DNA of 64,000 nt from Leucocoprinus leucothites (lineage: Eukaryota; Basidiomycota; Agaricomycetes; Agaricales; Agaricaceae). The notes under the pieces are model-generated. The model ran no database searches and was not told where the DNA came from. It saw only the letters and a program-made list of their open reading frames with translations. Location of the stretch: contig JAACJO010000002.1 in the NCBI GenBank assembly GCA_013368445.1, positions 248,001-312,000 of the forward strand. Direction: 5' to 3'. Of the stretch, positions 33,950 to 45,536 are shown piece after piece; the first letter of the stretch is position 1; each line of letters starts with the position of its first letter. The translations under genes were made by a program, and so were the position numbers.

Positions 33950-34645
33950 GGTGTGGATGGTTGAAGGATTGGGGAATAAAGGTAGAGATGCTTAAGGCAC
34001 GTCCTGGTATGTTTATGTTGGAGCTTCTACATACATATATTTGTGGCAGTCACATATACGGACCAAATTATGATAATGAGGCCTGAGGTGGTAAGCATCG
34101 AGGGCCACGCGACAGTGATGCCAGTCCTAACTGTACATAGTACAAGCTCCTCTTTGACAGATTGGGTATGAGCCCCAAGTAATGGTGTCGTCATATACGC
34201 ACGAAGTGCACCTTGTGCTCGTAGGGTGCTATTAAACAAGCTGTGCGAGCAGTGGAGTTGGTACTCTTGTACGACCATAATAACCATATCACTCAGGGGC
34301 CGCCAGGAAGCTATTTTAGCTGAGCTCGTGTGGTAGACATACTGGTATATGTTTGCCTTGTGATAACCTGTACCGCCCTGGTTCCCTCATAAGTTATACT
34401 GCTGTTGAACGAACGAATCAGGAGTCTTGGCATCAGGAAGCTCAGTTGAACTCTAATTAGCTGGTCCCTATCAATATCATACTGTCTGATGTTGGTATAC
34501 GGCGCCTGTAATTCTGTGCTGGGTTGTCGTCTTAGGCAGCGCAGGAAAGAAGAGAGCGCTGGAGGTATTATTGTACTGGCCAACGTACACCTATTAATAG
34601 TTGTAATCATAACGATAAGACGCCTCTATCTAATAATAAAAATCC
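33950..34645. other. Spacer between tandem Gly/Ser-rich paralogues
   Basis: About 0.7 kb separating the two duplicated genes; it holds the promoter of A and the 3' end of B. No third copy or repeat was recognised. Confidence 0.4.
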
Positions 34646-35852
34646 TCAAGCCCAAGCAAGAACTTTCAACATCCACCAGAAAACCAGTACCAACCCTAAT
34701 GAGTTCACCTCCAGCTTCGGAGACACAGCACTATTGAAATTGCCCGTCGGTCCCGTCCCAGTACCACTTGATACATTATCCTCAGCATCAACAAGCGGGA
34801 CACTATTCCCAATCGTCGTATTCAAACAGTACATCAACTTCATGTCCACATCTCGTGGTAATGGCGTATCGGGTAGACTTGTATTGGTATTATTCCCGGA
34901 AGTCAACACAGCAGTGTTGTTATACCCATCCAGAGTCAGCACGACGCTACTGGCCGGTAGTATTGGACAGCTTGTTCGGGTACTGGAGGTCCGCTTTGTG
35001 GATATGGAATGATTAGGGGTGGGGAGGGGGAGGAGAGGAAGGAGGAACAGGTAGATGCGATGTGGGGTATGAGGGAGTGTATTGTAGAGCTATCCGCAAG
35101 GAGGCGGAATGTTGAGTTGCTAGTTGTGTTTGAGGAAGTGAATGCGGCTGTGTATTCGGCTCCGCCAGGGCGGGTGGTGTTGGTTATAGAGCCATACTAA
35201 AATGGAGTGAAATACAATAAATTGAGTTCAACATCAAAAGGCGGTGGAAGCTGTGCGTAACATACCTCAGAAGACGGGTCGAGGTAATGTGCAGCTCCAA
35301 ATCCTCCTACACCTCCCCATGTAACGGGCCAGAAATAAAATGGAAATCCACGTCCTGATACACCTCGACCCGAGGTTCCAGGGTATCCACTACCATATTG
35401 CCTAATAACACACACACAAATAGATCAGCAACGTGAGCTCATACCTACAGATGTACCATCACCTACCGAGAACCATATATCTGACTTCTTGTCCCACCGC
35501 CTTGCATTCGACCAGAAAAAGACTGTCCGGCGGGAATCTGGGTAGATCGGCCACCACCTTGACCAGTCGATGAGATAGACTTTGAGGAACCCCCAACGCT
35601 GATAGGAGGGCCTCTAGAACCGGAAGAGCCAGAGGAAGGGCCCGAGGAAGAGCCAGAGCCACCCGTGCCTGAAGAGCCTGAAGAGCCTGAAGAACCGCCT
35701 CTGCTTCCACCTGACGAGGAGCCTGGTGTGCCTCCTCTACTTCCGCCAGAAGAACCTCCTCTGGCTCCTCCTCCTCCACCACCACCACCTCCACCTCCAC
35801 CGCCGCCTATTCGTTTCTCGAAGCGATTGTTCAGATCAGTGGGTGTTGTCAT
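34646..35852 (-). pseudogene. Gly/Ser-rich paralogue B with 1-nt frameshift
   Basis: Exons 35852-35467, 35401-35266 and 35196-34646. Exon 1 (386 nt) and exon 2 (136 nt) have exactly the same lengths as in paralogue A, and the same block order: G14 run and Ser/Gly repeats, then SGRGFPFYFWPVTWGG, then YGSITNTTRPGGAEYT. In exon 3, after VPEQAVQYYR the frame breaks near 34955: paralogue A reads R-A-S-S-V-A-L-T-L-D-G, whereas here one G is missing in the CCGG(G)CC tract and the correct reading (ASSVVLTLDGYNNTAVLTSG) continues one frame over to a normal end, LGLVLVFWWMLKVLAWA. Without the lost base it would be intact. Recent pseudogene or a sequencing error. Confidence 0.72.
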
Positions 35853-36089
35853 TCTTGGAACGGGATTAGTGGACTAAGAAGAGTTGGGTATGAGTGTAGG
35901 ATAGCCTCTTGTGCGCATTCATGCTGGACTTTTAACTTGAAAGTGGGAAGAATAAAAATAGAAGCGATATATGATGTATAGCCTGGTGCTTGACATTGCG
36001 GGTTTCCAGGAGATAAGCGGTTAAAACGCTGTGTATTAAAACCGAGAAGTGGAGATATGTGGAAAAAGAAGCCAACAAAATATTGTGAG

Positions 36090-36163
36090 TGGCCAACGTG
36101 GGGATCGAACCCAAGACCTTCGCGTTATTAGCACGACGCTCTAACCAACTGAGCTAGTCGGCC
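36090..36163 (-). tRNA. tRNA-Ile (anticodon AAU), second copy
   Basis: Base-for-base identical over 74 nt to the tRNA at 10939-11012 but on the opposite strand. Intronless, anticodon loop CTAATAA, intact A and B boxes; a T4 tract follows at 36080-36077. Flanks differ from the first copy, so only the tRNA itself is shared. Confidence 0.96.
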
Positions 36164-36449
36164 GACGACCAAATTTATTATAAGTCAAACATGTAATTTC
36201 AAGTTTCGGGTCATGTTTATCGATCCCTGCAAATTGCGGGAACCCAAATTATCCTCGAGCCACAACACTTCCGCTTCCTCTTCCCAGCACTTTGACCGCC
36301 CTCTCTCCCTCCCATTCCTCCCTAATTCCCCTATATTCAACCCGGAGAAATCATCCGGCGTTGACTTTGAATCTGGATTTCTGCGGACGTAATACTTGAT
36401 TGGATTAAAGACGAAGCGCACGCTCGAGGTTCCGATTCTATCACCCACC

Positions 36450-38635
36450 ATGGGCAACAAAAAAGCTAGGGCTAATGTTCAGAAGGCCAAGGCTTCTGCT
36501 TCTACCACTCCAAACGGTCCTGCATCCAAATCTGCAGAGGATATCGTCAACCGCGTCACTGTCGATGGGTAGGTTTTCTCGGCTTCATCACACGATGTTT
36601 ACGCGTGGCCTTGTCTCTAACCACAATCTCCATTTTTCCTTGTTTTGTTATAGGAAGCCAGAGTCTAATTCTGCCTCGCCTCCAGCTTCTATCCCTAGTT
36701 CTTCCGCAGCACCGACAGATGCTGGAAGCATATCTCCGACGCAGTCTGAGCCTTCTCCTAGCCCAGAACAGGAAGATCCTATCAAGGCCGCAGAAAAGGT
36801 CAAAGAAAGTGGGAATGTCGCTTTCAAAGCCGGACGATATGGTGTAGCTATTGACCACTACACCGAGGCCATTCGTAAGCACACGACTTGCCCCAGATGC
36901 TGTTATCCTCCTTGACTCATTATCTCAGAACTCAACCCGGCTGAACCGGCCTACCTAACTAATCGCGCAGCGGCGTACATGGGTCTTAAACGCTTCCGAC
37001 CAGCATTAGAAGACTGTCAACACGCAGCAACACTTCAATCCTCCTCTCCCTCTCCCAAAACCCTCCTCCGACTCGCCCGGTGTCAACTCGCACTCGGTTC
37101 TTCAATAGCCGCATCATCCGCCATCAAAGACATTCTCTCCATCGAACCCTCTAACACTCAAGCTATCCAACTCCGCGACAAAGTCAAGACCCTTGAGGGG
37201 CATGTGAAGAATTTCGAGAATGCGAGAGCGAAGAAGGAGTGGGGGCTTGCGAGACTTGCGTTGGATAAGTGTTTGCAAGCGATTGAGGGTGAAGGTGGGG
37301 AGATTCCTGAAGAGTGGAGGATATGGAGAGTGGAACTTGAGTTGGCACGAGGGAATTGGGAAGGAGCTAATATGGCTGCCAAGTGAGTTTTCTCATTCTT
37401 TCAGGGCTGCATTTTCTCTAACAGATACTGCAAAGCGATGCTCTTCGTATCAACTCTAATTCGCCAGACATTCTCGTACTGCGTGGACGTGTGCTATTCC
37501 TAAGTGGTAGGCTCGAACAAGCCAAGACCCACGCACAGAATGCACTCCGGTTAGATCCATCTTGTGCACCTGCACAGAAACTACGGAAACGTGTAAAAGA
37601 AGTCGAGCGGCTAAAAGAAGAGGGTAACACGGCTTTCAAGTCGGGTAAACTCGATGAAGCTGTGGAGAAGTACACAGGTGCACTAGAGGTACATGCTACA
37701 GGCACCATATTAAGCATCTTCACTCATACCCGCTTACCTACAGCAAATCGGAGAATCAGAAGAGGAAGGAAAAGGCGGTCAAATCCGCGCAACATTACTC
37801 TCCAACCGCGCCACCACACTTCTTAAAGTTCGTCTCTTCTCTTCCTCTAATCAACCCGACATCTCACCCTCCTCCCCCCGCAGCTCTCCAAACACCAAGA
37901 GGCCCTCACCGACACCGATAACTCGCTTCTCCTCTTCCCCAACTCCTTCAAAGCCCTCCGCACACGCGCCCGCATCCACCTACACCTCGAATCCTACGAT
38001 GCCTCCATCGCCGATTTCAAATCTGCAATCCAACAAGCTCAAACTGAGGGTAGCGCAACGGATAATGATGTTCGTGCGCTTAAAGTGGAATTGAAAAAGG
38101 CGGAAGCGGCGTTGAAGAGGAGTAAGACGAAGGATTATTATAAGATTTTGGGTGTGCAGAGGGATTGTGGAGATTCGGATATTAAGAAGGCGTATAGGAG
38201 GGAGAGTTTGAAACATCATCCTGACAAGGCGAGTTGTCTACGTACTTTTTCCTATGTTCTTTGAACTTTGTGCTCACGTATTCGTCGTTTTAGGGTGGTG
38301 ATGAAGAAAAATTCAAACTGGTAGTCGAAGCCCACGCAGTCCTCTCCGATCCACAACGACGCGCTCGATACGACATGGGTGAAGATGAAGACGGGTTAAG
38401 CGACGGTGCTGGAATGGGCGGTGGTGGCGGTTTCAATCACGTCGATCTATCAGAATTGTTTGCTCAGTTCAATGGTGGAGGGGGAGGTGGTGGATTCGGT
38501 GGGGGACCGTTCGGTGGAGGAGGAGGATATGGTGGTGGTGGTGGTGGATTTAACTCGTTTGGTGGTGGTGGTGGTGCAGGTGCAGGTGGAAGGAGAGGAG
38601 GAGCTGGGTTCCATTCGCATGGCTTCCCGTTCTGA
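36450..38635 (+). CDS. TPR/J-domain co-chaperone (DNAJC7/TPR2 type)
   Basis: Exons 36450-36568, 36654-36874, 36929-37382, 37436-37688, 37744-37827, 37884-38228 and 38294-38635 give about 605 residues. Order: basic N-terminus ([15 protein letters not shown]), Ser/Pro linker, two TPR groups ([68 protein letters not shown]), then the J domain ([36 protein letters not shown]) and a Gly-rich tail ([17 protein letters not shown]). This matches DNAJC7, which links Hsp70 and Hsp90 in the cytosol. The intron that directly follows HPDK is GC-AG (AAG|GCGAGT), required because no GT donor keeps the frame. Confidence 0.92.
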
Positions 38636-38940
38636 TTTGAGTTGTGTATGTACGTTGGAATTATTATATGTCCAAGTTTTATTTTCACGTTACTTTTCTT
38701 GTGGATTTTTTTTGGAGAATATATTTACTCCGTTCTCTTTCTTGCAACGTTATAAGTGCGGTGATTTGTACAGCAGTTGGGTGTCGTCAACTAAAGAACT
38801 GAATTTCTGTTACTTCTTTGAACTCTAGTGCTTTTCGGAGTCGCACTGGTCCTCTCCTATCCTAACATATGGACAATAAACGAAAGAGCCCCAACATGTC
38901 CTGTGTTCGTAAAGTATGATGCATGGCGGTAGATTAACGC
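38636..38940. other. Convergent intergenic spacer
   Basis: 3' regions of the TPR/J gene and of the NLR gene. Just beyond it lies part of the NLR tail repeat downstream of the stop. Nothing else recognised. Confidence 0.4.
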
Positions 38941-39166
38941 AGGACGTCTCGGCTGTCTTCCCCACCACCCAATTCAACGCTTCCATCTCCAGAACTACTA
39001 TCACCCTGATCAACACCGTTCACGCTCTCAGTCACTTTCGCTCGAATCGGTGTCGTCGTCTTGGCTGTCTTCCCCACCACTCCATTCAACGTCGCCATCT
39101 CCAGAGCTACTATCACCCTGATCAACACTGTCCACGTTCTCAGCGTCACATTCGCTCGAATTGGTA
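38941..39166 (-). repeat. Imperfect tandem duplication in the NLR acidic tail
   Basis: A 114-nt unit (38 codons, encoding DSVDQGDSSSGDGDVEWSGG and DSSESD-type acid/Ser sequence) occurs twice in tandem. Anchor words GGCTGTCT (plus strand) are at 38951 and 39063, while TTCGCTCGAA is at 39037 and 39151; the 112 against 114 spacing reveals a 2-nt deletion in the copy nearer 38941. That deletion creates the stop at 39030-39028, so the second unit is now untranslated. Confidence 0.75.
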
Positions 39167-42100
39167 TTGTCGTCTTCTGGTTCTGTTCCACTCAAGCTGA
39201 AAAAAGTGTCACTTTCATCGTTACTACCCTCTTCAGGGGTGGTATCCTCGTCGTTCTCAGACGACCGTTCATCCCCTCCAGCGTTATGGGAACCGGTACT
39301 TGCAGAATCTGCTCGCGATTCCATCAAATACTGGAATTTGTGTGTGTAACTATGATAGAAGTTAGCACAAGGTCTCTCGAAACTACACTTGGACTTACTA
39401 TTTTAAGGTGTAGTGGGGCATGCTCAAACGGTATACATCAACGGGAGGCAATCCCCCCCCACCAAAGTTTGTGTAATCAAAGCTGAGGGTTGACCAGTGT
39501 GGCCAGAACCCTGTGGCAACCGTGGTATTCCCGGTGCCGGAACGCTGAGACTTGGAGTAGTGCAGTAGATCTCGAATTATGTGGTCGCAAGATTGGGCTG
39601 TTAATACGAAGTCCGATAATGTCTTGTCGTCAATGGTAAGACCTGTTAACTCGCGGACCGCCGCGGCTAGTATAGCCATAAGGGATGAATGAGATTCGTG
39701 ATGATGCTCAGCCTGAAATCTATGTGATAGGGGTAAGTAAGTACAAGCTTTGAGAAGGAACTGATTCTTACACTCCACTTACAATTGCATATACAGGCTG
39801 CGCAGGATCTCATACTGGAACTCAGGGTTAAGCCTCTTGAGGAGTTTCTTGAGGCATGGAAATATATAGATCTCCATGTAACGCGAGGAGCGTAGTGCTT
39901 CAAATTCCTTGTCATCGGGAAAGCCATACACTAGAACGGTCCGTTCTTCTGTGCCGATCCATATCATCACCTTTACAAGATCTAGTAACCAAGGGTGGGG
40001 AATACATTGATGAAGGGAGAAGAACCGGGGGGTCACCTTTCCGCGAACTTGGTCTAGCTCGAGAGAATCGAGAAGAGGAAGTGGTACACTTCTGGGTAGG
40101 AGCGCCAGATTCTGATCTAACTGCGACGAGGGCCTAAGTCGGACGAGTCCTTGTTCGTGATCATCCTTGATTTCCGATTGTGTCAATGAATGTGAAAAAG
40201 ACGTTGAGAATCGACACACCTGCCCTTCCCATAGCCACTCCACAAGTGACCAAAAATAATCGTCATCATTTTTTGAACTGAAGGCGGAAAAGAGATGACA
40301 GAAGTCGAACTTTGCAAGCTCCGCAGAAACTTGTCGTCTTTCGGAATCACGTACACTCCCACAAAACTTCCAGCAGTTTGCCCTCGCGAATAGCTTGAGC
40401 CGGTCCTGACTTGACTGGTAATCAACGGCATGCTGATCACTGATCCAGTGAAGTGTCTCGACCAGGGAATCACTGCACGTGCAGTCTGAATCTGTGAGAC
40501 CACCAGTATTGCAGGGAGCCGGGATAGGACTTACCTTTTAGTTTGCAGTTGCTCCGTAGGAAGTAGTTGTTCCAGCGAAGAGATAATACTGCAAGGTCGT
40601 AACGCGCTTGGTCCAGATCCAGAGAGAACGACTTAGATCGTATTGGATCTTGGAGAAAATCGGAGAATGATTTATGGAAAAAGCGGAGAGGTTCTTGGTA
40701 AGCCAATTCAGCGGGAGGGACGTGTATTACTGAATGCAAACCCTGGAGGGACAAGTAAAAGTTATCCTTGTCAATACCTAGAAAGCATGCGACCTCCGAG
40801 ACTCTCTCCAAACCTTGGTTTCCTGGTCCGTAGAGGAAGACTTGAAAAGAGGGGCTCAGAACATAGAACGCCAAAATCCGGAGGGCTGTGGGAAGAATAG
40901 ACTGTGTAACACGAGCCATGATTTGTCGGTATAGTGCATCAAGGGCACCTAAAGGGTTCACTTCGGCTAGTTCCCCGGTCGTCTCTAGGAACAAGAGGCA
41001 GGCCTCCAGCTGCGAGTCTGGTGTGCCCGTCCCATCACCAATGAACCTAATTACAGTAGATGCAAAGACCGGAAGCCCTCCAACTTTCTGAGCAAGTCGC
41101 TGAAGTTTGGCTTCTGGAGGCCATTGAACGTTTGTGGGCTCCCCAGAAAGACTCCAGGAGGCTTTGTTACGAATGTTTTGCAAGCCATCTTTCAAGATCC
41201 GATACACGTCCTTGGCATCTTGGGCAGCATCACAGGTAATTGTCTCGCGACCGCACTGGAAGGGTGGATCTGCCTGGGCAAAGGTACGTTTGATATGCCA
41301 CTCGGGGCGGCTGGAAAGGAGCCAGAGGATTGGGAAGGAACGAGGACCTGACTGCCGAGTATATTCACCGACGAGCCTAATGATTTGACACTGGGCGTCC
41401 TCGTCGCTGCACTCATCCAAGCCGTCAACGATAATCACAAGAGGCTTGCGGATAGTGTCCATCTCAGCGCACTGCGCCGTGAGAATAGCGAAGGGTTCAA
41501 CGATGAGTTTCTGGAACTGAACGTGGAGTGCCTTGTCAAGGATCGCGGGACTTCGGGCAAGGATGCGTGTGACCAGGTTGTTATACCCAGCATCCTGATC
41601 AGCGAGCTGGTAGGCAATGGTAGCGATAAGCCCACCAACGGTGTCACGCTTTTGCCTAGAGAAGAAGAAAGACGCTCCTAGATATCCAAGCTCGTGGCAA
41701 AGCTCGGCAAAAGTCTGAGCAACAGCCGATTTACCCGCACCAGCGGGCCCCGAAAGCCAGATGAAGTTCCAGCGACGTTCATCGTTTGTAAGCCAAGCGC
41801 GCAGAGTCTCACGGAGCTCTTTACGTGTCTCTGGATGGCATCGAGGTGGAGGATCGCGATCGGAGGAGTCCATCTCAGCGCCGGCTACCCGTCTTTTGTC
41901 GAGGATGAGAAGGACTGCGATGTTGTATTAGTAGATGGTCAGATGTCTGTCGACTGCTGATCTCACCCGTTCCACCATTGTCGATGTCTTTATAAAACTT
42001 CTCGAGGAACTTTGTATCACTGAAAGGTTTGTCAATCTTGTAGATAACTTTGTTCTGCTGTACGAAGGTTGGATTATCCATCTTGAATCCGTGGGCACCA

Positions 42101-42518
42101 TGTAAAATGGTGGGTGAACCGTGTCCCATGGGCAAACCTGGATTACCGATAGGTGAGCCTGGTCCATTTCAGAAATATCATGAAACTACACACAGCCTAA
42201 ACGGCCCGAGATGGGACCTTGCTCATCGTTCGTCTCTGCCGAGAAATAAGTCTGTTGGCCGGGAGGAGAGCCCAACACAATCGGTGCCTCGCTGGCTGGA
42301 ACGCTACTTGCGATTGGTGGCTCGGACATATCATCCACCATACTCTGATTGTCTGGTGTTTCGCTGGTTCCTGTGTTCGGTCTAATCGGTGCTGTGGCCA
42401 GTTGGTTGAGTGCTGTTAAAGGTGAAGGCGGCGGGGGACGCTTAGAAGAGAAAATCCGTCGCAAAAATGACCTCTTGTCCTTCGGTGGGTGGAGGTGAGT
42501 GTGCTTTCGGGTGTCCAT
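39028..42518 (-). CDS. NACHT-domain NLR-like protein, full length
   Basis: Exons 42518-42194, 42158-41967, 41884-40535, 40491-39783, 39719-39399 and 39349-39028; all joins keep frame, giving about 1072 residues. N-terminus: basic/Ser/Pro (SFLRRIFSSKRPPPPSP), then a Gly/His/Pro linker and MDNPTFVQ. The NACHT NTPase follows with Walker A LSGPAGAGKSAVAQ (about residue 218), a FFFSRQ block, Walker B LVIIVDGLDEC (about 325), sensor WLLSSRPEWHI and the winged-helix region (GLPVFASTVIRFIG, GALDALYRQIM, LHSVIHVPPA). No ankyrin, WD or TPR repeats follow; the C-terminal third (LVETLHWISDQHAVDYQSSQ onward) is of unknown fold and ends in a Ser/Asp/Glu tail. Fungal NLRs are linked to non-self recognition and cell death; that role here is inference. 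Confidence 0.87.
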
Positions 42519-43137
42519 TGTAGCGCTCAAGAAGTAGATGCCTTGACTCTGTCAGACGCTCATGCAGTTCCGTCGTAGCAGTGTACACATCGGTCACAGC
42601 AGTGATTCGGTGTTATTTATAGAGCAAATGAGGTTTGGACGCCGATAATTCAGATCCATACGAACGAAGGAATATCTTTGCTACGTTCAAGTCATGTCAA
42701 TTGCTAGAGAGGAGATATCAGGGACGATGTATTGCTCACCAGAGGCCGAGTAGTATTGGATCTTTAAAGGCAGAATTTCGGCAGACTGTAGACTCAAGTT
42801 ACCCAGATTGAAGCGGAGATTCAACGTCAGGCCCAACCCACGCCCACTGGAACATGTGATTAAAGCTGCGCTCAACTCGCATATCTCTGATGCGCCTTGA
42901 ATTGAGGAAACTTAGACATTGCCCTCGTTCACAGCAGCTGAAACTCCGGCAAGGACTACTTCGACGAGCTAGGCATCTTGGGATAAACCTACGAGCAGGT
43001 GCGTGGAGTGTGTTGGTGAAAGCGCGGTTCGAGCAGAACAAGCACTCATCTTAACCATCAATAATTCTAACTTAATGCGTATCTACAATTATATGTATGC
43101 GTTGAGACAACTAACTGTTTTTATCACCAGAGACAAT
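42519..43137. other. Intergenic spacer
   Basis: Promoter of the NLR gene and 3' region of the MFS gene, both minus strand. Nothing recognised. Confidence 0.4.
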
Positions 43138-45536
43138 CTAAAGACCTGATGTTTTTTCTCCTTCTCCGTGACATTTATCTGTTTCTACTGCTTCCTTCAA
43201 CTGCTGCTCATCTTCTTCTCTACTTAAACTTGTATCCTTAATAAGAAATAAGGTCGTTATAGCAGAAATGGCGGCTAAGCTCGCGTTGAGAATGAAAATT
43301 CGCTGAAATCCCTTAATGTAGCCATCGTAGAGGATCGTTTTCGCCAGGTCCGGAGAGAGCCCGAGGGAGGCGGGGTCATGGAGGAGGGCTGGGTTGTCAA
43401 TTGTGAGATTGATATCGCGTTCGGGGATTAAGAGACTATGCATCGAGGTGCGAAGGGTATTGTTTCTGTGAAAAAATTACAAGTTACCAAGGCTGGTTAA
43501 TATGCCAGTTGGTTGAAAAGTACACACATAATGGCCGAGCCCACTGGGAGACCAAGGGTACCCCCAAGCATTCTGGTGAACTGTTTAGTGTCTGTGTTAG
43601 CACTTGGCTGGAAATATCTCCGGTTCACTCACATTTCTGAATGCTGTTACGACGGCCATATCCCTCCGCGGTACAGCAGCCTGAGCTGCTAAAGTTGTAG
43701 TCTGGATCGTCTATACAAGCACAAGTTCAGCTCTCTGTGACATATATGACGAGGTTCCCTACCTGCCCTGACCCAACACCTAGTAGAAGTAGATATAACA
43801 CGAGGATGCCCGTATGACTGTGAGGATTGATCGTCGAAGTCAATCCACATGCAATCGACCAGATAGCGAAACCAGAAAGTACGAGCATCTTTAATATATG
43901 AGTCATCGCGAGATCTCTGAATGACAAACAATATATCGTACCCGGTAGCGATCAAATCTACTCATGATGAAGACCTGAAAGTAGACCAGGGTCAGGAATG
44001 ATCGGAGGGCGCCATGTAGTTTTAGACACACCGCTACTTGGTTGACGACTGAATTACTAGTCAAGAAAGCAATCATGAGAACACCAGCACGAACTGGCGT
44101 GTACCCAAGAGCGGCTTGGAAAAACTGGGGAAGGTAAAATATCATAGAAAACTTGATCATTCCGCTGAAACACATTTTTATTGCATCAGTCATTTGATGT
44201 TTGGGTGATACGTACCTGAGGAGCCCGACGATGTAGATACCAGACACGGTTGAGTATTTGAATATGTACACTATGTCATGTCAGTTGCTTTCCATCGGAC
44301 AAATTTGAGCATAGTAACCAATGGACATACTTGGTAAAACTGGCAGTTTAGCACCCCTCCATTCCCAGATAACGAATAAAACACAGATAGCAAGGCCACC
44401 AATTAGTGTCCCGAGTATGATTGGAGAATTCCATGGGAATGTAACACCTCCCTACTCGTGGTGAGTCACTGTCCTTCGGAATTCCATGCGACGTACCCAA
44501 ATCAAGGGAAGTAGAATTAACGTAGAACCAACTAATGTCAGCCCACAACCGACGTAGTCGACCAGAAGAAGCTTGCTTTGTAGCAGATTAAATCCTATAT
44601 CTCTCTAGAAAGCGAAACGAGCGTACTCTCGAACATTTCCTTCAACGGGTTTAAGAGGAAGCACTAGGTTTACTGCGGTGACGGCAACAATGGTAATCGG
44701 AATGTTGAACCAAAAACACCACTATGTTGAGTGCATCGAAAGGCCGTCAGCTGATTCTCGGAATGAAAAAATAACTAGCTTACTTGCCAACCAGCCTGTT
44801 GCGCCAATACACCACCAAGCAGAGGCCCAAGGCCAAAACCCAGTGCGCTAATGGTAGCGATGATTGCTTGATATTTTCCTCTTCAGAAATCAGATTAGTA
44901 CGGATCCAATCAGGTAACCTGGAATATTTCCACACCTTTGTCGGAGGGTCACAATATCCGATATAATAATATATGCTAAGGAACCAATGGCACCTAGAGC
45001 ATATCCTCCGCGTTAGGTCAGACAAAGAAACGTCTCGTTCTGTGCTCACCTCCCCCAGCTCCTGCAACCCCACGCGACACGATAACTTGTACAATAGTTG
45101 TTGAGAATCCAGCCGCCAAATTCCCAACCATGAGGACTACTAATGCGACTGTCAAAATGATCTTCCTCCCAAAAATGTCACTCAATCTTCCATAGAGCGG
45201 GGAGAAACTGGTCGAAGTGAGGAGGTAAGCTGTAGGTACCCATGAAGCAATGGAGCCAGCATTAAATGCAGCAGAGATGGTCGAGAGCGAGGTGGCAGTA
45301 ACGACAGTATCAAGTTGGGTAACAAGGATGCATAGACTGAGGCCTATAAAGCATATGAGGACTTTCTGCGTCGGAAGGAAGTTCGCCTGGTCAGTGAGCT
45401 TGACCTCCTCGTTCCCGGGCTTGGGCGAATTCGTGCTCTTGGTATCAACGTGTGTGGTACTCGAATTTTGGGAGAATATTCCACTGGTCACGTCGAGGTT
45501 GGTGCAGGATGCTTGCACGGGAGTTGACGCATTCAT
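43138..45536 (-). CDS. MFS drug/siderophore-type transporter (DHA2-like)
   Basis: Thirteen exons: 45536-45050, 44993-44936, 44880-44784, 44721-44627, 44575-44497, 44451-44331, 44270-44216, 44164-44038, 43974-43942, 43888-43763, 43710-43633, 43580-43528 and 43465-43138. Every phase agrees, giving 578 residues with about 14 hydrophobic segments. Signatures: motif A YGRLSDIFGRK after TM2, RGAVAGAGGG-type TM4 end, motif C region ALGFGLGPLLGGVLA, the linker GKYQAIIATI, and PLKPVEGNVRD between TM halves. C-terminal block INNTLRTSMHSLL, with the lumenal loop and last TM (IFILNASLAAISAITTLFLI). The exon of 33 nt (VFIMSRFDRYR) is unusually small. It acts as a proton-coupled exporter at the plasma membrane; the substrate cannot be told from sequence. 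Confidence 0.9.

Noticed and set aside
35665..35877. Plus-strand Pro/Glu-rich frame with a P13 run
   Set aside because: It is antisense to the Gly/Ser-rich exon of paralogue B; the proline run is the complement of the glycine codons.
38464..38688. Minus-strand polyproline frame
   Set aside because: Complement of the Gly-rich tail of the DNAJC7-like protein.
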